This document shows positions 7,683-15,053 of a stretch of DNA of 64,000 nt, one piece after another (position 1 is the first letter of the stretch; every line of letters starts with the position of its first letter). Source of the stretch: Microlunatus lacustris (GTDB lineage: Bacteria; Actinomycetota; Actinomycetes; Propionibacteriales; Propionibacteriaceae); the NCBI GenBank assembly GCA_039527025.1, contig BAAAJN010000009.1:112355-176354 (forward strand), written 5' to 3'. The notes beneath the pieces are model-generated. The model ran no database searches and had not been told where the DNA came from. It was given only the letters and a program-made list of their open reading frames with translations. Made by a program: the position numbers and the translations under genes.

Positions 7683-8948
7683 TCACCGCGCGTACTGGGC
7701 CAGGTCGGAGGTGTCACCCCGGGCCAGGTCGGCGAACATCGCCGCCGCCTTCTCCTCGTCCCACAGCACCGCCGAGCCGGCCGACGTGGACGCGTCGGCG
7801 TTGCCGACCGGGACGGTGAGGGTGAGGCCGTCGCCCGCGGCCACCCGGCGCATGGCCAGCCCGAGCGTCCCGACCTGCCACAGCGAGGTGTCCTCGCCGA
7901 GGCGGACCGACTGCGCGGAGGCGGTGCTGAGCCGCCAGTAGCGGACGGGGTTGAGCACGGTGGCCGGGGAGGCCGCCTCGTCGGCCACCGCGGCCAGCAT
8001 CTCGCGCTGCCGCTCGACCCGTCCGAGGTCGCCACGCGGGTCGGCCTTCCGCATCCGCACGTAGCCCAGGGCTGTGCTGCCGTCCAGCTCCTGGCAGCCC
8101 TTCTCCAGGTCGAGGTGGCTGTCGCGGTCCTTGATCGCGTCGGGCAGGCACATCTGGATCCCGCCCAGGGCGTCGATGACGTTGACGAAGCCGCCGAAAC
8201 CGATCTCGAGGTAGCCGTCGACCCGCAGCCCGGTGCTCTGCTCCAGCGTCTGCTCGAGCAGGGGTGCGCCGCCGAAGGCGAAGGCTGCGTTGATCTTGTT
8301 CTGGCCGTGCCCGGGGATGTCCACGAAGGAGTCGCGCGGGACCGAGACCAGTGCCGGCTCCCCGCCGGGAGGCACGTGCAGCAGCATGATGGTGTCGGTC
8401 CGCTGCCCCTCGGAGCTGCCCGTCCCGAGCCTCTTCCGCTCGGCTGCGCTGAGGCCCTCGCGGGAGTCGGAGCCGACCAGCAGGAACGTCTGGCCGGGCT
8501 GGTTGCCGGGTCGGTCGCCGCTCGGGGTGTCGTCCACCCGGCCCACCTGGCTCCAGGCGTAGGCCGGCACCCCGACCAGCCAGACCAGGGCCAGCACCAC
8601 CAGCAGCGCGATGTTGCGCAGCGCGGTCCGCACCGGGCGTCGGCGCCTCCGGCGCCGCCCGGCCGCAGCAGGCGGCGCTGCAGGTGGGGCGCCCGCCGGT
8701 CCTCCGGGGCCTCGACCGGCGGGGACGGCCCACCCGGCGCGACCGGGGGCCTGGTCGCCGTAGCCGGGGGTGGCGGGGTAGCTGCGCGGCGGCGGCGGGG
8801 GGTGCTCGGGCTCGGGCCAGGACGGTCCAGGGCGGCCAGCGGGGGCGACGTCCGACGTCGGCGGCAGCACGCGCGTCGGCTCGGGCTCGGCCGGTCCGGG
8901 CGACCGGCCGTAGAGCCAGTCGAGGTCCTCGTCGCGGCTGGGCGGCAT
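7683..8948 (-). CDS. LytR-CpsA-Psr (LCP) family cell-wall ligase
   Basis: LCP proteins attach glycopolymers such as arabinogalactan or teichoic acid-like polymers to peptidoglycan outside the membrane. The 421-aa product has a Pro-rich cytoplasmic tail (about residues 1-100), an Arg-rich stop, one membrane helix (ALLVVLALVWLVG region) and the extracellular LCP domain. That domain carries LLVGSDSRE, RTDTIMLLHV, VSVPRDSFVDIPG, KINAAFAFGG and the R-x-R rich YVRMRKAD...RVERQREML segment, all hallmark motifs. The ATG at 8948 was chosen because a TACCCT hexamer lies 6 nt upstream (8955-8960), suggesting leaderless transcription. It is head-to-head with a second LCP gene at 9130. Confidence 0.9.
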   Translation of the reverse strand: MPPSRDEDLDWLYGRSPGPAEPEPTRVLPPTSDVAPAGRPGPSWPEPEHPPPPPRSYPATPGYGDQAPGRAGWAVPAGRGPGGPAGAPPAAPPAAAGRRRRRRRPVRTALRNIALLVVLALVWLVGVPAYAWSQVGRVDDTPSGDRPGNQPGQTFLLVGSDSREGLSAAERKRLGTGSSEGQRTDTIMLLHVPPGGEPALVSVPRDSFVDIPGHGQNKINAAFAFGGAPLLEQTLEQSTGLRVDGYLEIGFGGFVNVIDALGGIQMCLPDAIKDRDSHLDLEKGCQELDGSTALGYVRMRKADPRGDLGRVERQREMLAAVADEAASPATVLNPVRYWRLSTASAQSVRLGEDTSLWQVGTLGLAMRRVAAGDGLTLTVPVGNADASTSAGSAVLWDEEKAAAMFADLARGDTSDLAQYAR

Positions 8949-9129
8949 GTCCCGAGGGTACCGGTGGAGCCTCGACGACGAGGGGGCAAAGGAAGCCGCG
9001 CCCGGCGTGGCAGGGCCGGCGTGGCCGCTCGTCGCGGACATACTGGCTCGGACCCGCGGGGCCCGCACGTCCCCCTGGGACGTGCAGCCGCGCTGGTCGC
9101 CTTCCCCGAAGCAGACGAAAGGCCGCCAG

Positions 9130-10608
9130 GTGGCGAGTAGCACCGCGGAGGACGCACGACGCCTCCCGATCTCCCTGCACGCGCCGCAGGAGCGCAGCGA
9201 GCGGGTCAAGCTGCGCCGCGGCCTGACCTTCCTCGGCATGACGCTGCTGCTCCCGGGGTCGGCCCAGATCGCCGCGGGCCACCGCGCCGTCGGCCGGCTG
9301 GCGCTGCGGGTCTGGATCGGGATCTGGGTGCTGCTCGCCCTGGTCGCGCTGCTGGCCCTGGTCTGGCGCACCGGCGCCGTCGCCCTGCTGACCAGCGGCG
9401 TCACCCTCCGGCTGGTCCAGGTCGGCCTGGTGGTGCTGGGGGTGGGCTGGGGCCTGCTCTTCCTGGACGCGTGGCGGATCAGCCGGCCGCCGGAGCTGGC
9501 CCGACGGCACCGGCTCGGCTTCGCGGTGCTCAACCTCGCGCTCGTGTTCACCGTGGTCGGCGGGCTGCTCGCCTCGGCCTCGATCGTCTCCTCCCAGCGC
9601 GACCTGATGGCGTCGGTCTTCGCGGGTGGCGGTGACCAGGAGGTCAAGCACGGCCGCTACAACGTGCTGCTGCTGGGCGGGGACGCCGGTCGGGACCGGG
9701 TGGGCCTGCGGCCGGACAGCATGACGGTGGCCAGCGTCGACGCCGAGACGGGACGGACGGTGCTGATCAGCCTGCCCCGCAACCTCGAGGACGTGCCCTT
9801 CCCGGAGTCCTCCCCGATGCACGCGCAGTTCCCGGACGGCTACACCTGCCCCGACCACTCCTGCATGCTCAACGCGGTCTACACCTACGCGAGCGAGCAC
9901 CCGGAGCTGTACCCCGACGCCCGCAACCCCGGCGCCGAAGCCACCGTCGACGCGATCGAGGGGGCCACCGGTCTGCAGATCAACTACTGGGCGCTGATCG
10001 ACCTCAAGGGCTTCGAGCAGCTCGTCGACGCCGTCGGCGGGATCACCATGGACGTCTACCGCCGGGTGCCGATCGGCGGGGGCAGCAGCGAGATCTCCGG
10101 GTACGTCGAGGCGGGCGAGGACCGGCGCCTCGACGGCCGGGAGGCCCTGTGGTTCGCCCGCTCGCGCGCCGACTCCAGCGACTACGACCGGATGGTCCGC
10201 CAGAAGTGCGTGATGAACGCGATGCTCGACCAGATGGACCCGGCCACCGTGCTCGCCAACTTCAACAAGATCGCGGCCGCCGGCCAGGAGGTCGTCGCCA
10301 CCAGCGTGCCGTCCAGCGAGGTGGGCACCATGATGGAGCTCGCGCTCCAGGCCAAGAAGCTGCCCACCTCGAGCCTGGCCCTGGTGCCACCGCTGATCCA
10401 GCCCGGCGCACCCGACTTCGAGGTCATCCGCACGTCGGTGGCGGGGAAGATCGCCGCGTCCGAGGCCAAGGACGCCCCGGCACCGACCGCCAGCGCCACC
10501 GACCCCGCCCCGAGCAGCGGCCCCACGACGGCACCGCCGCAGAAGAAGAAGCCGGCGGCCGACAAGGCCGCCGACACCGACGACCTCACCACCGTCTGCT
10601 CGGCCTGA
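9130..10608 (+). CDS. LCP family protein with multi-span N-terminal membrane region
   Basis: This 492-aa LCP-type protein differs from its divergent neighbour in having about four membrane helices in residues 30-160 before the extracellular domain. The LCP core is recognised from LLLGGDAGRDRVGLRPDSM, VLISLPRNLEDVPF, MLNAVYTYASEHP and DAVGGITMDV. A disulfide-compatible pair lies in TCPDHSC. The C-terminus is an Ala/Pro/Lys-rich tail ending in VCSA. The GTG at 9130 has an AAAGG site 7 nt upstream and is preferred over upstream in-frame starts that overlap the divergent LCP promoter. It is likely to act in transferring a cell-wall polymer made by the glycosyltransferases around it. Confidence 0.87.
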   Translation: MASSTAEDARRLPISLHAPQERSERVKLRRGLTFLGMTLLLPGSAQIAAGHRAVGRLALRVWIGIWVLLALVALLALVWRTGAVALLTSGVTLRLVQVGLVVLGVGWGLLFLDAWRISRPPELARRHRLGFAVLNLALVFTVVGGLLASASIVSSQRDLMASVFAGGGDQEVKHGRYNVLLLGGDAGRDRVGLRPDSMTVASVDAETGRTVLISLPRNLEDVPFPESSPMHAQFPDGYTCPDHSCMLNAVYTYASEHPELYPDARNPGAEATVDAIEGATGLQINYWALIDLKGFEQLVDAVGGITMDVYRRVPIGGGSSEISGYVEAGEDRRLDGREALWFARSRADSSDYDRMVRQKCVMNAMLDQMDPATVLANFNKIAAAGQEVVATSVPSSEVGTMMELALQAKKLPTSSLALVPPLIQPGAPDFEVIRTSVAGKIAASEAKDAPAPTASATDPAPSSGPTTAPPQKKKPAADKAADTDDLTTVCSA

Positions 10609-10673
10609 GCGGGTGGCGGACGCGCCGGGCGCGTGCGCCGGCCCCGACCTGTCCGGGCTGACAGGATGACCGG

Positions 10674-11672
10674 ATGAGCGCTCGCAGCTGGCCCGCGGTC
10701 AGCGTCGTCATGCCCGTGCTGGACGAGGAGCGGCACCTCGCGGCGGCCGTGCAGCGGGTGCTGGACCAGCACTACCCGGGCGAGCTCGAGGTCATCCTCG
10801 CCGTCGGTCCCAGCCGGGACGCGACGCACCTGATCGCTGAGCAGCTGGCGGCCGCCGACGCCCGGATCCGGGTCGTCGACAACCCGGCACGCCGCACGCC
10901 GCACGCCCTCAACCTCGCGATCGCCGCCGCCCGGCACGACGTCGTCGTCCGGGTCGACGGGCACGGCGAGCTGACCGACGGCTACATCGCCCGTGCGGTG
11001 GAGCTGCTCGAGGACACGGGCGCGGCGAACGTCGGCGGGGTGATGGACGCCCAGGGCGAGTCGGCCTTCGAGCAGGCCGTCGCCACGGCCTACACGACGC
11101 GGCTGGGCCTCGGCGGTGGGGCCTTCCACCTGGCCGCGTCGCCGGCCGGGGAGGCCGAGACGGTCTTCCTCGGGGTGTTCCGCAAGGAGGCCATCGAGGC
11201 CGTCGGTGGCTTCGACGAGTCGATGCACCGGGCCCAGGACTGGGAGCTCAACTACCGGCTGCGGGGGAGCGGCCGGCGGATCTGGTTCTCCCCGGACCTG
11301 CGGGTCACCTACCGGCCGCGGTCCTCCCTGCCGGCGCTGGTGAAGCAGATGTACGACACGGGCAGGTGGCGCCGCGAGGTCGTGCGCCGCCACCCCGAGA
11401 CGGCGAACGTGCGCTACCTCGCCGCGCCGGTCGCCGTCAGCGGCATCGCGGTCGGCACCACGGCCGGTCTGCTGGGACTGGGGACCGGGTCCCGCCTGTT
11501 GCGGCTCGGCTTCGCGGCGCCCCTCGGCTACCTGGCGATCGTGGTCGGCGGATCGGCGCTGGCCGGGCCGATGCCGCCCCGGGTGCGGGCCTGGTTGCCG
11601 GTGGTGCTCGCCGCCACCCACCTGTCCTGGGGCACCGGGTTCCTCGTCGGGCTCCACCGGATCCGCCCTTGA
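10674..11672 (+). CDS. GT2 family glycosyltransferase, ExoA-like
   Basis: This 332-aa enzyme starts with a GT-A fold (SVVMPVLDEERHLAAAVQ). The usual DxD position reads VDGHG, so metal binding may rely on one Asp. A QDWELNYRL segment gives the candidate catalytic base. Two hydrophobic helices in the last ~90 residues anchor it to the membrane. The layout matches ExoA-type glycosyltransferases of exopolysaccharide pathways. A CAGGAT hexamer lies 6 nt before the ATG at 10674, consistent with a leaderless start. It follows the LCP gene by 65 bp in the same direction and probably serves the same envelope polymer. The sugar donor is not known. Confidence 0.82.
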   Translation: MSARSWPAVSVVMPVLDEERHLAAAVQRVLDQHYPGELEVILAVGPSRDATHLIAEQLAAADARIRVVDNPARRTPHALNLAIAAARHDVVVRVDGHGELTDGYIARAVELLEDTGAANVGGVMDAQGESAFEQAVATAYTTRLGLGGGAFHLAASPAGEAETVFLGVFRKEAIEAVGGFDESMHRAQDWELNYRLRGSGRRIWFSPDLRVTYRPRSSLPALVKQMYDTGRWRREVVRRHPETANVRYLAAPVAVSGIAVGTTAGLLGLGTGSRLLRLGFAAPLGYLAIVVGGSALAGPMPPRVRAWLPVVLAATHLSWGTGFLVGLHRIRP

Positions 11673-11698
11673 CATTATGTTCTGACAAATCCTAGGCT
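11669..11698 (+). promoter_or_regulatory. Promoter with inositol-type operator upstream of the tautomerase
   Basis: TTGACA (11669-11674) and TAGGCT (11693-11698) are spaced by 18 bp, a good vegetative promoter. The spacer holds TATGTTCTGACAAA (11676-11689), which matches the palindrome TATGTCCTGACATA at 24489-24502 in 12 of 14 positions. A repressor bound here would block RNA polymerase. This links the tautomerase gene to the inositol regulon. Confidence 0.68.
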
Positions 11699-11727
11699 GG
11701 TGCTCCCGGAGCCGAAGGAGCCAGCGC

Positions 11728-12117
11728 ATGCCACTCGTCCGCATCGACGTCCAGAGCGGTCGCACCCCTGCCGAGCTGCGTCGACTGGCCGACGTCGTGC
11801 AGGACGTCATGCTCGAGGTCTTCGGGGCCCCTCCCCGGGACCGCTACCAGATCATCACCGAGCACCCGGTGGGGCAGATCATCACCGAGGACACCGGGCT
11901 GGGCCTGGAGCGCAGCGACGGTGTGACGGTGATCCAGATCGTGCAGCAGGGGCGCACGACCGCGCAGAAGACGGCGGCCTACGCGGAGCTGGCGAGCCGG
12001 CTGGAGTCCGACTGCGGCGTCCGGCCCGAGGACCTCGTCGTCTCCGTCACCGCCAACGAGCGCGCCGACTGGTCCTTCGGGCTCGGCCGTGCGCAGTTCC
12101 TCACCGGTGAGCTCTGA
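11728..12117 (+). CDS. Tautomerase superfamily protein, malonate semialdehyde decarboxylase-like
   Basis: This 129-aa protein belongs to the tautomerase superfamily, which uses the amino-terminal Pro freed by Met removal. It resembles malonate semialdehyde decarboxylase (MSAD) in length and in blocks such as DRYQ, EDTGLG.RS and ADWSFGLGRA. Numbering from Pro1, the MSAD residues Asp37 and Arg75 are present but Arg73 is replaced by Gln. MSAD turns malonate semialdehyde into acetaldehyde and CO2. It opens the inositol island, whose pathway produces malonate semialdehyde, and its promoter carries the shared operator. The specific reaction is inferred from similarity recalled from memory; a cis-CaaD-like hydratase or other tautomerase is the alternative. 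Confidence 0.78.
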   Translation: MPLVRIDVQSGRTPAELRRLADVVQDVMLEVFGAPPRDRYQIITEHPVGQIITEDTGLGLERSDGVTVIQIVQQGRTTAQKTAAYAELASRLESDCGVRPEDLVVSVTANERADWSFGLGRAQFLTGEL

Positions 12118-12134
12118 CCCCGCTCGGCCGTCTC

Positions 12135-12163
12135 TTGACCTTTTGTCCGCACAACGCATGGAC
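12135..12163 (+). promoter_or_regulatory. Putative iol operon promoter and operator
   Basis: TTGACC at 12135-12140 is followed directly by TTTGTCCGCACAAC (12142-12155), a degenerate copy of the operator at 11676 and 24489 that keeps the TGTC...ACA arms. The -10 is weak: CATGGA at 12158 fits the 17-bp spacing, and TAGGTT at 12183-12188 is another option. The site lies 72-100 bp before the iolC start. Confidence 0.5.
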
Positions 12164-12234
12164 ACCCGCCGGTGACCAGCCGTAGGTTCGACCACGACCA
12201 CCGGCCCTCGACCACGGTCCCTCGAAGGAGAGCG

Positions 12235-13266
12235 ATGAACCACGACGACGACGGCGCCAGCACGCCGCCCGCAGGGCTGGAGGTCCTCACCTTCGGCCGC
12301 GCCGGGGTCGACATCTACCCGCTGCAGATCGGGGTGGGCCTGGAGGACGTGGAGACCTTCGGCAAGTACCTCGGCGGCACCACCGCCAACGTGGCCGTGG
12401 CCGCGGCCCGGCTCGGCCGGCGCACCGCGATCATCACCGGCGTCGGGGACGACCCCTTCGGCCGCTACGTCCGCCGCGCGCTGCGGGACCTCGACGTCAG
12501 CGACGCGCACGTGGTGACCAACGGGACCTACGCGACGCCGGTCACCTTCTGCGAGATCTTCCCGCCGGACGACTTCCCGCTGTACTTCTACCGCAAGCCC
12601 ACCGCGCCCGACCTGCAGGTGACCCCGGACGACACCGACTTCGACGCCGTCCGCGGCACCGCGCTGATGTGGCTCTCGGTCACCGGGCTGAGCGAGGAGC
12701 CCAGCCGGGCGTCCCACTTCGCGGTGCTGGAGGCCCGGGCCCGGAAGCAGCACACGGTGCTGGACCTGGACTACCGGCCGATGTTCTGGGAGACCCCCGG
12801 GCACGCCAGCGAGCAGGTGCAGAAGGTGCTGCCGCAGGTCACCGTGGCCGTCGGCAACCGCGAGGAGTGCGAGGTCGCGGTGGGGGAGACCGAGCCGGAG
12901 CGCGCGGCTGACGCGCTGCTGGCCGCCGGGGTGGAGCTGGCCGTGGTCAAGCAGGGCCCCAAGGGCGTGCTGGCCAAGACCCGCTCGGGCGAGCGGGTCG
13001 AGAGCCCGCCGATCCCGATCACCCCGTTGAACGGGCTCGGCGCCGGCGACTCCTTCGGCGGCTCGCTCTGCCACGGGCTGCTGGCCGGCTGGCCGCTGGA
13101 GAAGATCCTGGCCAACGCCAACGCGGCCGGGGCGATCGTCGCCTCCCGGCTGGAGTGCTCCACCGCGATGCCCACCGAAGCCGAGATCGACACCCTGCTG
13201 GCCGGTGGCGACCCGAACGCCTCGCTCGACGCGCGGCACGCCGTGCACCTGGGCGCGGGGCGGTGA
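12235..13266 (+). CDS. iolC: 5-dehydro-2-deoxygluconokinase
   Basis: IolC phosphorylates 5-dehydro-2-deoxy-D-gluconate, the fifth step of inositol breakdown. The 343-aa protein is a PfkB-family sugar kinase: the N-terminal GGTTANVAVAAARLG and GVGDDPFG form the substrate lid region, and the C-terminal NGLGAGDSFGG supplies the anion hole and catalytic Asp. The family-typical FPPDDFPLYFYRKPTAPD block is present. The ATG at 12235 has an AAGGAG site (12225-12230). It is the first gene of an eight-gene run reaching iolA, with the aldolase gene 4 bp downstream. Confidence 0.93.
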   Translation: MNHDDDGASTPPAGLEVLTFGRAGVDIYPLQIGVGLEDVETFGKYLGGTTANVAVAAARLGRRTAIITGVGDDPFGRYVRRALRDLDVSDAHVVTNGTYATPVTFCEIFPPDDFPLYFYRKPTAPDLQVTPDDTDFDAVRGTALMWLSVTGLSEEPSRASHFAVLEARARKQHTVLDLDYRPMFWETPGHASEQVQKVLPQVTVAVGNREECEVAVGETEPERAADALLAAGVELAVVKQGPKGVLAKTRSGERVESPPIPITPLNGLGAGDSFGGSLCHGLLAGWPLEKILANANAAGAIVASRLECSTAMPTEAEIDTLLAGGDPNASLDARHAVHLGAGR

Positions 13267-13270
13267 CCCG

Positions 13271-14173
13271 GTGACCACCACGCTCCGCCCGCCCGGCTTC
13301 GTCGGCTCGGTCGAGGAGATCAACGAGGTGCGGGCCCGTGAACCGCAGCGCATCGCACAGCTGCTGGCCAGCCGCCGCCGTCGCAGCGAGCTGTTCGGCG
13401 CCGACGGCCGGCTGATGGTCGTGGCCTGTGACCACCCGGCGCGTGGTGCGCTCGGCGCCTCCGGGCGCGCGACGGCCATGAACGACCGCCGCGACCTGCT
13501 GCAGCGGCTGGCCACTGCCCTCGCCCGACCGGGTGTGGACGGGCTGCTCGCCACCGCCGACATCGCCGAGGACCTGCTGCTGCTCGGCGTCCTGGAGGAC
13601 AAGCTCGTCTTCTCCTCCATGAACCGCGGCGGCCTGCAGGGCGCCAGCTTCGAGCTGGACGACCGGCGCACGGGCTACGACGTGCAGGGCACCGTCGAGG
13701 CCCGCTTCGACGGGGCGAAGATGCTCACCCGGATCGACCTCGACGACCCGGGCACGGTGGCCACGCTCGAGCAGTGCGGGCGGGCCGTCACCGAGCTGAA
13801 CCGGGCGCGGCTGATCGCGATGGTCGAGCCGTTCATGTCGCGGCGGGTCGACGGCAGGGTGGTCAACGACCTGAGCGCGGACGCGGTCATCAAGTCGGTG
13901 CACATCGCCCAGGGCCTGGGGGCCTCGAGCGCCTACACCTGGATGAAGCTGCCGGTGGTGGAGGAGATGGAGCGCGTGATGGACGCCACCACGCTGCCCA
14001 CCCTGCTGCTCGGCGGCGACCCCGACGGCGCTCCGGACGAGACCTACGCCCGCTGGCAGGCCGCGCTGGCCCTGCCGTCGGTGCGCGGCCTGGTGCTGGG
14101 CCGGACCATGCTCTACCCCGGTGACGACGACGTGGCCAAGGCGGTCGACACCGCCGTCTCGATGGTGCGGTGA
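13271..14173 (+). CDS. Cgl0159-family (beta/alpha)8 aldolase, probable 6-phospho-5-dehydro-2-deoxygluconate aldolase
   Basis: This 300-aa protein resembles the Cgl0159 (beta/alpha)8 family found in actinobacterial inositol clusters. Recognisable blocks are MVVACDHPARGA near residue 50, IAMVEPFMS and SSAYTWMKLPVV in the middle, and LLLGGDP near the end. Its Lys in TWMKLP is a plausible Schiff-base residue for a class I aldolase. Position between iolC and iolB suggests it does the job of IolJ: splitting the IolC product into malonate semialdehyde and dihydroxyacetone phosphate. No other aldolase gene is in the island. The GTG at 13271 lies 4 bp after iolC, and its end overlaps iolB by 4 bp. Confidence 0.75.
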   Translation: MTTTLRPPGFVGSVEEINEVRAREPQRIAQLLASRRRRSELFGADGRLMVVACDHPARGALGASGRATAMNDRRDLLQRLATALARPGVDGLLATADIAEDLLLLGVLEDKLVFSSMNRGGLQGASFELDDRRTGYDVQGTVEARFDGAKMLTRIDLDDPGTVATLEQCGRAVTELNRARLIAMVEPFMSRRVDGRVVNDLSADAVIKSVHIAQGLGASSAYTWMKLPVVEEMERVMDATTLPTLLLGGDPDGAPDETYARWQAALALPSVRGLVLGRTMLYPGDDDVAKAVDTAVSMVR

Positions 14174-15051
14174 CCGGCGTGAGCAGCTACTTCCTGCCCG
14201 CCGGCAGCGCGGCCCGGGGCGACTACGACGTCGAGGTCACCCCGGCCTCAGCCAGCTGGGGCTACTCCAGCCTCCGGGTGCTGACGCTGCCGCCGGCCGG
14301 CACCCACACGCTGCACACCGGGGACGCCGAGGTCGTCGTGGTGCCGCTGGGCGGGGCCGTCGACGTCGAGGTGGACGGGACGCACCTGGAGCTGGACGGC
14401 CGAACAGACGTGTTCGCCGGACCCACCGACTTCGCCTACCTGCCCGTGGACTCGGTGGCCACCCTGCACTCCGCCGCCGGCGGTCGCTTCGCGCTCTGCG
14501 GGGCGCGCACCGATCGCGCGCTGCCGGTCCGCTACGGTCCCGTCGGGCAGGTGCCGGTCGAGCTCCGCGGGGCCGGCCAGTCGAGCCGGCAGGTCCGCAA
14601 CTTCGCCACCCCGGAGGCGCTGGACGCGGGCGCGATCATCGCCTGCGAGGTGATCACCCCCGGCGGCAACTGGTCCTCCTACCCGGCCCACAAGCACGAC
14701 GAGGCGACCGCGACCGAGTCCGAGCTCGAGGAGATCTACTACTTCGAGATCGCGGCGGGGCCGCACGGCGAGCCCGGGCTGGGCTTCATGCGCACCTCCT
14801 CCTCACCGGGCCACGAGATCGACATCCTCGAGGAGGTGCACGACCGCGACACGGTGCTCGTGCCGCACGGCTGGCACGGTCCCTGCGCGGCTGCGCCGGG
14901 CTACGCCATGTACTACCTCAACGTGATGGCCGGTCCCTCCCCGGAGCGGGCCTGGCGCATCTCCGACCACCCCGACCAGACCTGGGTGCGCGGCACCTGG
15001 GCCGACCAGGACGTCGACCCCCGACTCGTCGTCGAGCAGAAGGAAGGCTGA
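14170..15051 (+). CDS. iolB: 5-deoxy-glucuronate isomerase
   Basis: IolB isomerises 5-deoxy-D-glucuronate to 5-dehydro-2-deoxygluconate. The 293-aa product is a double-cupin protein: an N-terminal beta-barrel with a conserved GGAVDVEVDG turn, and a C-terminal barrel carrying the metal-binding SSYPAHKHDE and EEIYYFE segments, with HGWHGPCAAAPGY closing the site. Length is normal for IolB (about 270-300). The GTG start at 14170 overlaps the aldolase stop by 4 bp (GTGA), which implies translational coupling. iolD follows 2 bp after its stop. Confidence 0.94.
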   Translation: MTGVSSYFLPAGSAARGDYDVEVTPASASWGYSSLRVLTLPPAGTHTLHTGDAEVVVVPLGGAVDVEVDGTHLELDGRTDVFAGPTDFAYLPVDSVATLHSAAGGRFALCGARTDRALPVRYGPVGQVPVELRGAGQSSRQVRNFATPEALDAGAIIACEVITPGGNWSSYPAHKHDEATATESELEEIYYFEIAAGPHGEPGLGFMRTSSSPGHEIDILEEVHDRDTVLVPHGWHGPCAAAPGYAMYYLNVMAGPSPERAWRISDHPDQTWVRGTWADQDVDPRLVVEQKEG

Positions 15052-15053
15052 GC

